A stretch of DNA of 35,037 nt, from NCBI GenBank assembly GCA_009602735.1, contig WELA01006903.1, positions 140,467 to 175,503 of the forward strand. The letters are read 5' to 3'. Positions 18,201-28,970 of this stretch are shown here, in pieces. The stretch's first letter is position 1; the number at the start of each line of letters is the position of its first letter. Below the pieces are notes generated by a model, which worked only from the letters and a program-made list of their open reading frames with translations, made no database searches and was not told where the DNA came from. Both the position numbers and the translations under genes were made by a program. Source of the stretch: Mesotaenium endlicherianum (taxonomy: Eukaryota > Streptophyta > Zygnematophyceae > Zygnematales > Mesotaeniaceae).

Positions 18201-19830
18201 ATGAGCAGGATGACTCAGTTGTCTGAATCCAAGAGAAAAAGAAGGGCGGACGAGGCACAGGCCGAGTACAAGGAGTTCCATGGCGACATCGAATCATCCT
18301 CCATCTCTTCTCGAGAATCAGAGCGACTTCGACTACAGCGGGAGGCTCAGAAGAGAAAGGAGGAGGAAGAATAGGCCAGGCTAAGTCAGGAGGAGCAGGA
18401 CAGAAAAGCTATAGAGGAAGCCAAGAAGGCGGAGGAACAAAGGTTGGCTCAGGAGAGGCAGAAGCAGCAGGCTGAGGAGGAATAGAGGAGAATCAAAAGC
18501 TACCGCTACACGGTGATGGGCAAGGTCTTTGATCTTATGGAGGAGGTCTTCAAGTACGCCTAGAGGAACCGAAGTGAATCATAGAGGGACATACTGCAGC
18601 GGGGAGAGGAGACAGCCCAAGGTTTTGACAACTACATAGAAGTCAGCACAGGGCTTCTACTGTACCATGACTATGCCAGGATGGTGGGGTATACTGTAAG
18701 GTCATAGGTTTATAAAATGCATTTTTGAGTTTCATGAAAGTATGTTTTGATTGTAGAGTACTGTAGAGTGCTTTATTATGGTCATTTTGATATAAAGTTC
18801 ATCGAAATTGGTCAAGTATTGAGAGAGTTATGGATTTCCGAAGTTTAATTAGTTTTGAGGTCGGTTGACGACTGTCCTTAATTCGCGGTGAGCGCGACCG
18901 TCGGATTGACCGACAGCGTCAAGCGATCTGGCCCGTTAGAATGAACTCGAACCTTCACGTAAGTTCGGCTGACGCGGAGTGCCGACTAGGTCGATTTACC
19001 TAGAAGTTTCGATTTAGCCTAGCGCGTCTAAGATAAAATATTCTAGTAATGTCGATGCATGTATGTGGACGTTAATTCAGCCCGACACGTCAGATTAGAC
19101 TGATTTGGCTTACTACCGAATATTTTGGAAGGGACAATTTGACCGACACTTAGGAAAATCCGTAGCTTCTTCCTAAGGAGAAGCACTTAGGCAGAAAACT
19201 ATAAATTGGCATAATTTCTTTGTTTCTTATCGGTTTTCACTTCTGTAAATTTTTACGGGTTTGTAATGAAAAGACCTTTCATCCTACATCATTTGTGAGC
19301 AATTTTTTGCTACTTAAAATGTTGAGTTACTTTCCTAAGCTTTCTTAGTGATATGCCGCTGCACTCTTTAGTATGATTGCAACCAGTTATTTTCCTCGTG
19401 AGTCACTACGCTTCCACTAGGGCCCTCTGCCCCTTTCATATACAATCTGGGAAGCCAAATCATTGGCCCAGATAGGTGAATCTGAAACGGAGCCAATTCT
19501 TGGGATTTGGGACACAGACAGGGCCATCAGGTTGATCCCTATACATGTAGACAGCTTGAAGGATGCCACTTCCCACAACCGATTCAAGGCCATGTATAAG
19601 GAGGTGGAGAGAAGAAGCTGGGAGTTCTTGGCAAGGGAGACCACCCAGCTGGATTTTTCAGGTCACTGGTATCCCTGTACTTTGTAGAGGACAAATCCTG
19701 CTTTTTTCTACAGCCCACTGTCTGGCGCTGGATGACCATCACGATGAAGGACCATCAAAATGACAAAGTTGAGGAAGACAATTTTCTGGCAGATTTGCAG
19801 GGGAAGATAGTGCTGCCACCTCACATTGCA
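18201..19830 (+). pseudogene. Decayed Gag-like ORF with coiled coil
   Basis: From the ATG at 18201, just after the primer-site-like sequence, a frame codes a Lys/Arg-rich start (SKRKRRADEA), then a Glu/Arg/Gln-rich coiled coil of about 80 residues, then a globular part. Four in-frame TAG stops (near 18372, 18483, 18561, 18582) fall where Gln is expected. A solo LTR splits it after M-V-G-Y-T; reading resumes as I-W-E-A-K-S at 19444. A frameshift near 19665 then leads to V-S-L-Y-F-V-E-D-K-S and a further 45 residues. Position right after an LTR suggests Gag, but the sequence has no zinc knuckle and I cannot name a family. Confidence 0.55.
18695..19438. mobile_element. Solo LTR inserted in the gag-like ORF
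   Basis: A 744-bp insertion beginning TGTAAGG and ending CCCTTTCA, flanked by a perfect 5-bp duplication TATAC (18690-18694 and 19439-19443). Removing it restores G-Y-T-I-W-E-A in frame. A TATA-like ACTATAAATT is at about 19198. There is no coding capacity. TG...CA ends with a 5-bp duplication and no internal region are diagnostic of a solo LTR left by recombination. Confidence 0.85.
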
Positions 19831-19920
19831 GCATGAGATCCACGACTGGATGGAGTCAGGAATTGCATGAGTTAGGAGACACAGGAGGATAGGATTAGGA
19901 CTAAAGACTCTTTCTACAAA

Positions 19921-21064
19921 TCAATAATGCAATCAGTAAACTCATACATAAGCAAGGCTAGAAGGCAGTGCGTATCAATGGCTTTTCCCACTGGATTCAA
20001 ATATCTCTCAGTAAGCAGTACAAGAGAGTTGGCCTCATCTCTGAATGCCGAACTCGAGACCAATACCTAGCATATGTACATGGAATGAGTTTACTGTTCA
20101 ATGGCAAGTGCAATGACACCGTTTACCCGGGAGTTAACCACGTTGGCAGGACCTCGGCTAACCAAATTCACAGCCATCTCCCATCATCCCGAATCGCCAT
20201 TCACCTCAAGGGTGTCATCTTGCCACTCATCTAGCACACCACACTTAGATGCATAGCTAGGCAGTTTGCTGCTGCCGAGTACGGCAGCCAGCTGACTGTC
20301 AAAGAATGTGTCAGCAAGCTGACACGAGTCAACAGGCTGACCTAAGGGACTTCAGCCAGCTACTCTCGGCTGAGTCATTTAACTAAGTATCAAGTATCCA
20401 GCAGACTAAATATTAACCAAAGTTCAGCAGCTGAATTTATTTATCAATTATATCTAAATATATATTATATCTATCCATTATTCTGATTCATTAAAGCAGG
20501 CTGCAGCAGCCCGGCAGCCCGCTTCTTTCTTGCTTGCGTCGGGGTGGGCAGACTGCTGCAGGGTTTGCAACCGCATGTGCTTTGCTTGCTTTGCTCCGGG
20601 TGGGCTAGCTGCAGCACGCCAGCAGCCTGCTTCTTGCTTATTTTGGTCAAGGCGGGCTAGCTGCAGCAGGCCAGCAGCCCGTCCCCTTGCTTGCTTCGAT
20701 CCAGGCGGAGCTCATTTGCCACTTGGAATATCCTGTGCGGAGAGGGGCGGGAAGGACGGGGGGGGCCTGAGCAGGTGGTGAAGAGTTTCTCATCCGGAAA
20801 GAGGGAGGGCGGAGACTTTGTGTCGACGTGCATATAAGCGAAGGACGACTGGATCTACACCGTTGGAGAGGACAGATAGGGGGCAGACATGCCTAGGCCC
20901 CTAAGTCCCTCCTCTGCGTCAACCTTACCCCTTTGTTCCTCAATGGGTATAGATGAGTAAACGGTACTTATTATAAGGGCAAAGACCGCTCCCGATTCCA
21001 ACTAACTTTGAATGTAAATAAATAAAAGAAATATATTTATCCTAAATAAGCAAGATTCATTTCA
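19921..21064 (+). mobile_element. Family C LTR-like repeat, copy 3
   Basis: The left terminus is missing; it starts within the repeat at ATCAATAATGCAATC. The right terminus is GATTCATTTCA (21054-21064). It matches copies 1 and 2 through about 20500. A GC-rich block follows with three to four imperfect units of about 55 bp (20521-20710, core GGGCTAGCTGCAGCA), then a TATA-like CATATAAG (20831-20838), then AATAAA at about 21020. The TATA-to-polyA order fits the U3-R-U5 layout of an LTR. Confidence 0.7.
20831..20838 (+). promoter_or_regulatory. TATA-like box of family C LTR
   Basis: CATATAAG lies about 180 bp upstream of an AATAAA signal and downstream of the GC-rich tandem units. It is the only clear promoter-like element in the family C copies and is absent from the truncated copies 1 and 2. 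Confidence 0.4.
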
Positions 21065-21349
21065 CGCGAGTGGTTCATACTTGCAAAAAGTGGTTCATAC
21101 GTGGATGTCCTATTTTACGAAAAATGTAAAGCAAATTCGCTTATAGTGCTGTCGGTTCAAACGCGTACAATTTCGTACAGAAGTATGACGTACCTCAAAT
21201 CATACAGTTCAATAAAAGAGGATTGTACTTGCGCATTTAAAACTAGGAGTGAGATCCAACTAGATGACGACGTTTTTTTCGCGCCTCTAGGGGGCATTTT
21301 GAGGGCCTGGTTAAATGCGTTATATTGTATGTAACAAGGACTTAAACAA

Positions 21350-21908
21350 ATTTCATACGCAAGCCCGTGAGTACGGAGCAAAAGGTGGCTACTACACTGT
21401 TAAGGCTAGATTGGGGTTGCAGGTTGCTAGTAATAAGCAAAATACTTTGGTTTGGAGAAGCATCTCTTTGCATAGCAATTAGAGAAGTATGTGTTGCCAT
21501 CGTTTTATAATGTGCTAGTCGGGTTCAATTTTCTTCTGGTGAGGCAATTCAGAAAGTTATGGATGCCTTTGAAGTGAAGTATGGCTGGAGAGGTAATGCT
21601 GGAGCAATTGATTGCACTCATATCAAGATCAAGAGACCTCCTAGATGGCCGGGCGGATGCTACCACGACAAAAAGGTAACCACAGTATTGACTTGCAAGC
21701 GACAGTTGCTTCAAATTGTCATTTCCTGGATGTGTACGGTGGTTGGCCCGACCTAGTCATAGACTCACATTTTTAAAACATCTCCTGTCCACAATGAGTA
21801 TGTGCAAAGATCTCATGTCTTGTCAACCACTCCTGACGTTGAATTCGATTTGAGAAATTTCGTGAGGCCGTATATTTCAGCGGATACGGGTTATCAAGTT
21901 ATGTCGTG
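21350..21908 (+). pseudogene. PIF/Harbinger transposase, N-terminal part
   Basis: Harbinger-type DDE transposase remnant. The block G-A-I-D-C-T-H-I-K-I at about 21600 contains the first catalytic Asp. A 1-nt loss in the A-run near 21675 shifts the frame; past it the sequence reads I-D-L-Q-A-T-V-A-S-N-C-H-F-L-D-V-Y-G-G-W-P followed by I-D-S-H-I-F, the family's second-Asp region. The upstream helix-turn-helix part (from about 21390) carries stops. The gene is split at M-S by the chromovirus at 21909 and resumes at 28594 (W-V-V-T-P-Y-E). Harbinger transposases cut and paste at 3-bp sites together with a Myb-like partner. Confidence 0.85.
21904..21908. repeat. Target duplication TCGTG (left) of the chromovirus
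   Basis: TCGTG here and at 28589-28593 are identical and directly flank the two LTRs. Joining them restores M-S-W-V-V-T-P-Y-E of the transposase. Confidence 0.95.
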
Positions 21909-22411
21909 TGTAGTGAAACAGATAGATAAAGTACTTAGTAAAACAGAATACTTTATCTATTCAAGACAAGGATCTTTGAACACAAGTGGTAGCTTCTTGA
22001 AAGAGAGATGGCTTCTTGAAAGTTAATATATTTCTGGATTTTGGCAAATACAAGAGTGATTCTCCAATGTCTTTCTATGTTCTAGCTCTTGTTTATATAC
22101 TTGCTACATAAGTAATTTCTAGGAAGGTGTATGTTGATGTGTTGGCACCCAACACATCCCAAAACTTGCCACCTCTTTCTAGAATAATGTACACATGTCC
22201 TTTTGACCTAAAAATGGCACATTTGACTTTTGCCACATGGAGTTCTTCTAGGTCTTTCCTCTAACTTCGAAAATGCCTTGGAAGGTTCAAAGGACATGAA
22301 CCAAGTTACTAGAGTACCTATTCACACTTGACTCCACACAATACTACTCCAAATATATTTGAAAACATTAAAATATATGCAAACTAATATATAATAACTC
22401 AAATCACTACA
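21909..22411 (-). repeat. 3' LTR of the chromovirus
   Basis: A 503-bp LTR with TGTAGTG...CACTACA ends. It differs from the other LTR (28086-28588) at about six positions by eye (around 1.2%). On the minus strand it follows a G-rich polypurine tract. A TATA-like TATATAAAC is present in its minus-strand reading. Confidence 0.95.
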
Positions 22412-22425
22412 TCACCCCCCCGATA
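22412..22425 (-). other. Polypurine tract of the chromovirus
   Basis: On the minus strand TATCGGGGGGGTGA directly precedes the 3' LTR start TGTAGTG. This is the plus-strand primer. Confidence 0.85.
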
Positions 22426-23180
22426 GAAAAAGCGACGTCTCGGCGCGTCAAGTCAGGTCTTACACATGTGGAGCAAACTAGTCAACAGTTTCAAGTCAGA
22501 TGCCACACATGTGAAGAGGACTAGTCAAAGGCGCCAAGTCAGGTGCTACACATGTAAGGTAGACTAGGCAAGGTCGTAGGTGGTGTGACCTTATTGGCTA
22601 GCCTACTCCTTAATGATAAAGAAAATTGTACAAGTTGGCCCAGAATCTGCCACGAACTCAAAAATTCATAGCGGCCACAGAACTGCTCCAAATCTGAAAA
22701 TTCGAGTGCCAGACGGACCGCGTCGGAGAACTCTACCGGGTCACCAAATTTGAGAGCATTCTCATTTCTGGAGTGTCGTTGAGAGCTGAGAGAGTAGGCA
22801 CTCCTCCAAATCTGTGCAGAAACTTCTGAAAATCATAAGTCCTTCTATACTTCTCCAAATTCTGCAAACTAAGTCTCAAACTGGGCGCTGTAAGATGTTC
22901 TACCAGAGTCTTGAGTTTCAGAGCATTCCAAGTTCAGGGGAGGGCACAATGTCAGAAGGCATATTCTGCCCTAACAATGCCAGCAGCCTGACCCCCTTCT
23001 ACTTAGAGCATCATATCTCTCTCACCAGTGCTCCAAATTGAGCAAACTTGGACTCTAAATGACCGGCTACTCATGGACTACAGCCAGGTAAATTTTCAGA
23101 ATTTATTATGCAGAGACCTATTACCAGTAGCAGTTTTAGTTTTCTGTCCAGAAACTGCGAGAAGAGAAGAGTGTCTAATG
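22426..23180 (-). other. Long 3' untranslated region with tandem repeats
   Basis: About 750 bp lie between the pol stop and the polypurine tract. At about 22448-22570 three imperfect 42-44 bp units share the core CACATGTG followed by GACTAGTCAA. Further on, CTCCAAATCTG-like motifs recur four or five times (22690-23040). There is no supported ORF. The region may hold RNA signals of the element, which is inference. Confidence 0.6.
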
Positions 23181-26100
23181 TCAATTTTTCCTCTTTCTTG
23201 TTCTTGCAGGCTGCCTCCAAGGGGTCTTCTGCTGCTTCTTGATGGTGGCAGGCTGCCTCCCTGAAGTCTTCGGGCTTCTAGTAGAGAGACTTGGGGCTGG
23301 TCCAAGATGGGGGTTGGCGGCATGGAAGCGCTTCAACTTTCTCTGAACTTTGTCAAGGTAGTGCGCCGCCACCCAACTATTCTCCGAATCTGGATATCCT
23401 TTCCACTTGATCAAGTATTGCTGCTGTCTCCTGAAATTTCTCATAGCCACTATGTCTTCCACTTCGTACTCCAAATGATCATCCACTATTGTTGGGGCTG
23501 GTGGGGTTGTCACACGTCCTGGGAACTTGTTGTCGGGTTGCACATATGGCTTGAAGAGGGAAGCGTGGAATACGGGGTCGATGTGCATAGTCTGGGGAAG
23601 TTCTAGCTTGAAAGCAACGGGGTTGACTTGCTGGATAATCTTGAAGGGTCCCAAATACTTGGGAGAGAACTTGCTGCCGGCAGGCCTGTTGTTCAGGGAA
23701 ATGTTCTTGGATGATAGTAACACGTTGTCACCCACTCTGTACGTAATTTCTCTTCTGGATCTGTTCGCCACTCTTGCTTGAGCATCTTGCGCGTGTTGTA
23801 GAGCTTTCTTCGCTGCTGTAAGGGCTGCTTCTAATGTCTCCATAAAATCTGTGGCTGCAGGTACTTCATCATGGCCAGCCGTGAAGCTCAGTGGCGTGGT
23901 CGGATGGAAGCCATAGTTGAGGAAGAATGGGGACTCTTGGGTAGAGGCCTGCGTAGTGTTGTTGTAGGCAAACTCGAGGGGGGTCAAGTACATGTCCCAG
24001 TCTTGCTCGAGGGTAGACACGTAGGCCTTTAGAGAGGTCTTTAGGGTACGATTCATACGCTCGGTTTGCCCATCTGATTGTGGGTGGTAGGCAGTAGACA
24101 TATCCAGCGATGTACCCAAGTTCTTGAAGAGATTTTTCCAGAAATGGCTTGTGAATCTTGGATCTCTATCTGACACAATTCTTGATGGTAGTCCATGGAG
24201 TCGGAAGATGTTGTCAAAGATGAGTCTTGCAAGTTGTGGTGCTGTAGCCTTAGTCGTCGTGGGAATAAAATGAGCCATCTTGGTAAGTCTGTCCACCGCC
24301 GTGAGTATTGCATTATGGCCTCGAGGTGTCACGGGCAAGTCCACGATAAGGTCCATTGAGATGTCCGTCCATTGTCTTTCGGGGATTGGTAGTGGTTGGA
24401 GGAGTCCTCCCGCCTTTTGCGATGATGGCTTGATTCTTTGGCATGTGTCACAGCTCCTGCAGTACTCCTTGACTTGCTTAGACATGCCTGGCCAACAATA
24501 AGTCCTAGCTAGAACGCCCGTGGTCCTTAGGATTCCAAAGTGTCCTCCAAGAGGGTTGTCGTGTGCTTCTCGTAGAAGCAAGAGCCGGAGGTCTATGTCA
24601 TTAGGAACACATCTCTGGCCCGTATCTTGCCTCACCCAATAATTGCCTTCTTGCTTCTTGCATGGGTCCAAGGCTGCTTCTCCGTTCTTGTAGTAAGGGT
24701 CTCTTTCATAGGCGGCTGAAAATCGAGCTTCCAGATCTGTCTTCAGGGATACCATCACTGCATTTAATTGCAGTCTTGAGAGGGGGTCAGCCGGGTTTGT
24801 CTTGCCGGGCTGGTACTGAATCGTGATGTTGTATTGTTGCAAGTATCCGCTCCATCTTGCTTGTCTCCTTGAGAGATACGGCTGCGTTTGGAGGTGCTTT
24901 AACGCCTCGTGGTCCGTGGTGACCAGTACTTTGCGTCCTTCAACGTAGCAGCGCCAAACCTTCAAGGCATGTACAATCGCCAATGCCTCTCGCTCCGTGG
25001 TTGTATAATTTTGCTCGGCTGGATTTAGCTTCCTTGACTCGTAGGCGATGGGCTGCAGTCCCTTGCCTTGGTCTTGAAGCAGGATTGCTCCTATTGCATA
25101 GGAAGATGCATCGGTGATGACGTGGAAGGGCCAATCTGGGTTTGGACTTGGGAGTGTGAGCACCGGGGATGTGGTCAATCTTCGCTTTAACTCTTGAAAT
25201 GCCTCTTCCTCTTTCTCGGTCCATGTATATAGCCTGTCCTTCTTGAGTAGATCTGTCAGGGGGGCTGCTATGTGCGAGAAGCCTTGGATGAATTTTCTGT
25301 ACCAATTGGCAAATCCCAAGAATGACTGGAGTTCTTTCTTGGTCGTGGGGGTTGGCCATTCCTCCACCACCGTGGTCTTCTTGGGGTCCATCTTGATGCC
25401 ATCAGCAGTCACGTGGAGACCTAGGAACTCCACTTCTTGTTTGGCAAACTCGCACTTTGACTCCTTCGCAAATAGCTTGTTTTGCTTCAATACTTCAAGG
25501 ACTTCTTTCAAGTGTCTCGCATGCTCTTCAAGGGTCTTGCTGTAGATAAGGATGTCATCGATGAATACCACCACAAATCTGTCCAACATGGGCTGAAATA
25601 TGGTGTTCATCATAGTCATGAAAGTTGCTGGCGCGTTGGTGAGTCCAAATGGCAGGACCATGAACTCAAAATGTCCATATCTTGTCCTGAATGCCGTCTT
25701 CTCTATGTCCGGTTCTGCGATGCGAATCTGGTGGTAGCCGCTCCGTAAGTCAATCTTCGTGAAGTACTTGGCTCCAACCAGCCGGTCCATGAGCTCATCC
25801 ATGCGCGGCAGCGGGTATCGATTCTTGATGGTGATCTTGTTGAGGGCGCGATAGTCCACACACATCCTCAAGGTACCATCTTTCTTCTTGACAAATAGCA
25901 CCGGGGCTCCAAATGGCGACTTGCTAGGTCGAATGAAGCCATGCTCCAGTAGCTCCTTGATTTGCTTCTTGACTTCGTCTAGCTCCGTGTATGACATTTT
26001 GAACGTAGGCCGAGAGATGGGCTTGCTTCCGGGCTCCAACTCTATCTTGTGGTCTACGAATCTTTTGGGGGGTAGGCCCTTGGGCAATTCCGGGGAGAAC

Positions 26101-26846
26101 ACTTCTTTGTAGTCCTCTAAGACTTCTTGTATCTCCTTGGGAACGGGGCTGCCTTCTTGACTCTCGATGTCTTTCTTGATGTCTTTTGGCGTGATCAAGG
26201 CCAAAAGAAGCTCGTGTCCCTTCCTCACAAGTCTCTTGAGTTGGAGGGCGGACAATAGTATCTCGTGTGCCGGCTTCTGGATGTCTTGGGTCTGGATATT
26301 CTGGATTGCGCGCAAAATACAGATTCTTGAAGTGATGTCATTCTTGATCTTGATAGTACCGGTCCTCCAATCAACTTGGGGGTTGTGCTTGGTCAACCAA
26401 GGCGTCCCTAGGATGACGTCGTACTTGCCCAATTGCATGGGGGAGAACACTACTCTATCCTTGAAGGACTTGATAGAGAGTGCCAAGGGGTACGTCTTCT
26501 TGGAAGGGGTAGTATAGGAGAATCCATCCGGCATCATAATCTCCTCGCCGTGGTCGAGAGTTCGCATAGTAATACCGTGCTTGGTGGCGAAATCTGCAGC
26601 AATGAAGTTGCCTTGAGCTCCGCTATCCACCAAGATGTGGACCTTCTCTCCTCCAAGGTAACCTCTCAAACTCATTGGGGCTGGAACGTCGTCTTCAACG
26701 GGGGTCTCCACCTCACTTGGCGTGTTGCCTTCTCGTGAAGTGGGTCTTGGGGTGGTAGGCTCCTGGCCTACCGGCGCTGTCCGTTTTTTGACAACTTTTT
26801 GGGGCATGAAAGTGCACGATGGCCCTTTTCCTTGCAATAAAAGCAT
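23181..26846 (-). CDS. Chromovirus Pol: protease, RT, RNase H, integrase, chromodomain
   Basis: 1221 codons from the first ATG; the natural product is a Gag-Pol fusion made by -1 frameshifting. Domains: aspartic protease D-S-G-A at residues 74-77; reverse transcriptase about 275-480 with catalytic Asp in K-I-D-L (365) and F-I-D-D (430-431); RNase H about 570-690 with D579, E618 and D645; integrase zinc site H762/H769/C799/C802; DDE core D832, D893, E929; chromodomain about 1125-1175 ([16 protein letters not shown]). A basic tail of about 45 residues with a repeated R-Q-P-A motif follows. Chromodomains steer integration to heterochromatin marks in this clade. Length and order match intact chromoviruses. 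Confidence 0.97.
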   Translation of the reverse strand: MLLLQGKGPSCTFMPQKVVKKRTAPVGQEPTTPRPTSREGNTPSEVETPVEDDVPAPMSLRGYLGGEKVHILVDSGAQGNFIAADFATKHGITMRTLDHGEEIMMPDGFSYTTPSKKTYPLALSIKSFKDRVVFSPMQLGKYDVILGTPWLTKHNPQVDWRTGTIKIKNDITSRICILRAIQNIQTQDIQKPAHEILLSALQLKRLVRKGHELLLALITPKDIKKDIESQEGSPVPKEIQEVLEDYKEVFSPELPKGLPPKRFVDHKIELEPGSKPISRPTFKMSYTELDEVKKQIKELLEHGFIRPSKSPFGAPVLFVKKKDGTLRMCVDYRALNKITIKNRYPLPRMDELMDRLVGAKYFTKIDLRSGYHQIRIAEPDIEKTAFRTRYGHFEFMVLPFGLTNAPATFMTMMNTIFQPMLDRFVVVFIDDILIYSKTLEEHARHLKEVLEVLKQNKLFAKESKCEFAKQEVEFLGLHVTADGIKMDPKKTTVVEEWPTPTTKKELQSFLGFANWYRKFIQGFSHIAAPLTDLLKKDRLYTWTEKEEEAFQELKRRLTTSPVLTLPSPNPDWPFHVITDASSYAIGAILLQDQGKGLQPIAYESRKLNPAEQNYTTTEREALAIVHALKVWRCYVEGRKVLVTTDHEALKHLQTQPYLSRRQARWSGYLQQYNITIQYQPGKTNPADPLSRLQLNAVMVSLKTDLEARFSAAYERDPYYKNGEAALDPCKKQEGNYWVRQDTGQRCVPNDIDLRLLLLREAHDNPLGGHFGILRTTGVLARTYCWPGMSKQVKEYCRSCDTCQRIKPSSQKAGGLLQPLPIPERQWTDISMDLIVDLPVTPRGHNAILTAVDRLTKMAHFIPTTTKATAPQLARLIFDNIFRLHGLPSRIVSDRDPRFTSHFWKNLFKNLGTSLDMSTAYHPQSDGQTERMNRTLKTSLKAYVSTLEQDWDMYLTPLEFAYNNTTQASTQESPFFLNYGFHPTTPLSFTAGHDEVPAATDFMETLEAALTAAKKALQHAQDAQARVANRSRREITYRVGDNVLLSSKNISLNNRPAGSKFSPKYLGPFKIIQQVNPVAFKLELPQTMHIDPVFHASLFKPYVQPDNKFPGRVTTPPAPTIVDDHLEYEVEDIVAMRNFRRQQQYLIKWKGYPDSENSWVAAHYLDKVQRKLKRFHAANPHLGPAPSLSTRSPKTSGRQPATIKKQQKTPWRQPARTRKRKN
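26754..26789 (-). promoter_or_regulatory. -1 ribosomal frameshift signal between gag and pol
   Basis: On the minus strand the heptamer A-AAA-AAC (26789 down to 26783) is in the correct Gag phase (TCA AAA AAC). Ten nt later GGTAGGC (26772-26766) and GCCTACC (26760-26754) form a perfect 7-bp stem with a 5-nt loop. Slipping back one base gives K-K-R-T-A-P-V-G-Q, the frame of Pol, while unshifted ribosomes stop at TAG (26770-26768) inside the stem. This is the textbook layout used by several retroviruses and by few described plant-type Gypsy elements. Confidence 0.85.
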
Positions 26847-28048
26847 AGTCCAGCCGTCATGAGAGCTTCTTTTTCAGCCGGGGAGAGTCTTGCTTTCACT
26901 CCTTGCTGGTTTCTTGCATCATAAGTGTCATTGGAGGGTCTTCCACTCTTCCGGGCAGCCGCGGGGTCCCTTTTAATAACTCCGATTTCCATGGGTGTGG
27001 GTCCAGATTCGGATGTGGAAGGGGCTGCGTACACCCGCGTCGTCGGTACCCGTGAAGATGAAGGCACGGAGTGCTTGAAATCCAAGGTATCCACCTTTTG
27101 GGCCACTTCAATGATCTTTGAGAAGTCCGTCAAGTCGCGTAACTCCACTTCCTTTGCCACCTTGGGTTTGAGGCCAAAGATGTAGCGGTCAATCTTCTCC
27201 TCGAGAGACATGTTGGGGATCTCAAGAGTGAGGGCGTGAAATCTGGATGTATACTCTTGAACGGACGTCGTTTGCTTGAGATGGTGGAGCTTTCCTCGGG
27301 CAATCTTCTCCGCATTGATGGGCATGAATTGCTTCTTGAGGGCCTCACGAAAATCTGCCCATCTTGCATATGATGGTGGGGGCTCTTGGCCGAGCATGGG
27401 GTGCGCCATAGCTTGATATATAGCCGCTTGATAGTTACGCCACCATGATGTTGCTGCTCCTCTAAGTAAGGTAACGGCAAAGGGAACGTAGTCCTCCTCG
27501 GGTACTTCAAGGAATGCGAGGTACGTCTCCACTTGGTAGAGCCATAAATTCAGGTTGGCACCTTTCCCGGGGTTGAAAGTGTCGGGTTTGCCGGGCTTGA
27601 TGAGTTTCCTTGCTCTCGTTGGCTCTTGTGGAGGCGCTTGAGCCGGGGCTGGATTTTGAGCATTGCTCGCAATAGGGGCAACCATGGCAGCCATAGCTTC
27701 TCTTGACGCTTGCACGGTTGCTTCATAGGTGGCCAAGCCCACTTGGTTGTGGACGGTCATTAGGAAGGCTGCCCACTCATTTGCGGGAACTCCTTGTGGT
27801 GGGGTCAACTTTGCTATAGCGGCTGCCACGGGATTTGACGGTGCTCCTCCTTGTGGTGCTTCTTGTTGTTGGAGATTTCCTTGAGTAGGCTCTCCCATCG
27901 ACGCTGGAGGAGGGTGTGCTCCTCCTTGTGGTGCTTCTTGTTGTTGCAGATTTTCTTGAGTGGGCTCTCCCATCGGCGCTGGAGGAGGGTGTCTTGGAGA
28001 GGAAGGGCTTCCTTCGAAAGCTTGCTGTTGGTCTTGAGGATCGGCCAT
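26768..28048 (-). CDS. Chromovirus Gag
   Basis: 426 codons, starting 26 nt after the primer site region. The N-terminus holds two tandem copies of about 25 residues (core [20 protein letters not shown]) rich in Pro and Gln. The retrotransposon Gag domain spans about 155-300 ([25 protein letters not shown]). One zinc knuckle [14 protein letters not shown] is at 402-415, right before the frameshift site. Gag forms the particle that packages element RNA. It overlaps pol by 79 nt. Confidence 0.95.
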   Translation of the reverse strand: MADPQDQQQAFEGSPSSPRHPPPAPMGEPTQENLQQQEAPQGGAHPPPASMGEPTQGNLQQQEAPQGGAPSNPVAAAIAKLTPPQGVPANEWAAFLMTVHNQVGLATYEATVQASREAMAAMVAPIASNAQNPAPAQAPPQEPTRARKLIKPGKPDTFNPGKGANLNLWLYQVETYLAFLEVPEEDYVPFAVTLLRGAATSWWRNYQAAIYQAMAHPMLGQEPPPSYARWADFREALKKQFMPINAEKIARGKLHHLKQTTSVQEYTSRFHALTLEIPNMSLEEKIDRYIFGLKPKVAKEVELRDLTDFSKIIEVAQKVDTLDFKHSVPSSSRVPTTRVYAAPSTSESGPTPMEIGVIKRDPAAARKSGRPSNDTYDARNQQGVKARLSPAEKEALMTAGLCFYCKEKGHRALSCPKKLSKNGQRR

Positions 28049-28072
28049 CTTCTTGTGCTACCAAAGTGCCTA

Positions 28073-28085
28073 GCTCCGATACCAC
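28073..28085 (-). other. Primer-binding site of the chromovirus
   Basis: On the minus strand, one base after the 5' LTR, TGGTATCGGAGC differs by one base from the TGGTATCAGAGC complement of plant initiator tRNA-Met. It is the minus-strand DNA primer site. Confidence 0.85.
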
Positions 28086-28588
28086 TGTAGTGAAACAGAT
28101 AGATAAAGTACTTAGTAAAACAGAATACTTTATCTATTCAAGACAAGGATCTTTGAACACAAGTGGTAGCTTCTTGAAAGAGAGATGGCTTCTTGAAAGT
28201 TAATATATTTCTGGATTTTGGCAAGTACAAGAGTGATTCTGGAATGTCTTTCTATGTTCTAGCTCTTGTTTATATACTTGCTACATAAGTAATTTCTAGG
28301 AAGGTGTATGTTGATGTGTTGGCACCCAACACATCCCAAAACTTGCCACCTCTTTCTAGAATAATGTACACATGTCCTTTTGACCTAAAAATGGCACATC
28401 TGACTTTTGCCACATGGAGTTCTTCTAGGTCTTTCCTCTAACTTCGAAAATGCCTTGGAAGGTTCAAAGGACATGAACCAAGTTACTAGAGTACCTATTC
28501 ACACTTGACTCCACACAATACTACTCCAAATATATTTGAAAACATTAAAATATATGCGAACAAATATATAATAACTCAAATCACTACA
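28086..28588 (-). repeat. 5' LTR of the chromovirus
   Basis: The 503-bp partner of 21909-22411 with the same TGTAGTG...CACTACA ends, followed by the TCGTG duplication at 28589-28593. The TATA-like TATATAAAC (plus-strand GTTTATATA near 28268) is the probable promoter core, reading leftward into gag. Confidence 0.95.
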
Positions 28589-28593
28589 TCGTG

Positions 28594-28970
28594 GGTGGTT
28601 ACGCCTTATGAGAAAATACATTGTGTAAACAGTGCGTCTTGTAAGACATTCGTTTTCAACACTCTAATTAGAGAATGTCTGTTGGGAGAACCTTTGGTAT
28701 ATTCAAGAACGAGTAACGTTTGTTTAATGGTGTAGATCAGTGTTTGAATTGTGACATAAATATGCATCTTTCATTTTGATTATTAGTTACATTTTGCACA
28801 ATTGGCTTATAAATATTCGTGAGACAAAAGTAGAGGACTACCCCTTGCCAGAACCACAAGATGTAGATTGTCATGTAGAAGGTAGGAGACTGGCTATCTT
28901 TTGTGTAGAAGTGCGAGACTTGTTTAGAAACTCTTTTTGCAACTACCTTGAAGAAATTAGTTTGTAAACA
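28594..28970 (+). pseudogene. PIF/Harbinger transposase, C-terminal part
   Basis: Resumes the transposase split at 21908. W-V-V-T-P-Y-E follows directly. In a shifted frame near 28670 the text reads R-M-S-V-G-R-T-F-G-I-F-K, where Harbinger proteins usually have V-E-R-[TA]-F-G; the third catalytic acid (Glu, GAG) appears changed to Gly (GGG). The C-terminal I-L-H-N-W-L-I motif is at about 28788-28810. Stops and frameshifts confirm a dead gene. Confidence 0.8.

Larger units (their letters stand above)
21909..28588 (-). mobile_element. Intact young Ty3/Gypsy chromovirus
   Basis: A complete element of 6680 bp on the minus strand: 5' LTR (28086-28588), primer site, gag, pol in the -1 frame, a 3' untranslated stretch with tandem repeats, polypurine tract and 3' LTR (21909-22411), flanked by a perfect TCGTG duplication. 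LTRs are about 98.8% identical. No stop or frameshift was seen in gag or pol, and all catalytic residues checked are present, so it may be competent to transpose. It lies within a dead Harbinger transposase gene. Confidence 0.95.

Noticed and set aside
23181-28090. Plus-strand ORFs across the chromovirus
   Set aside because: They lie opposite intact gag and pol and show no independent features.
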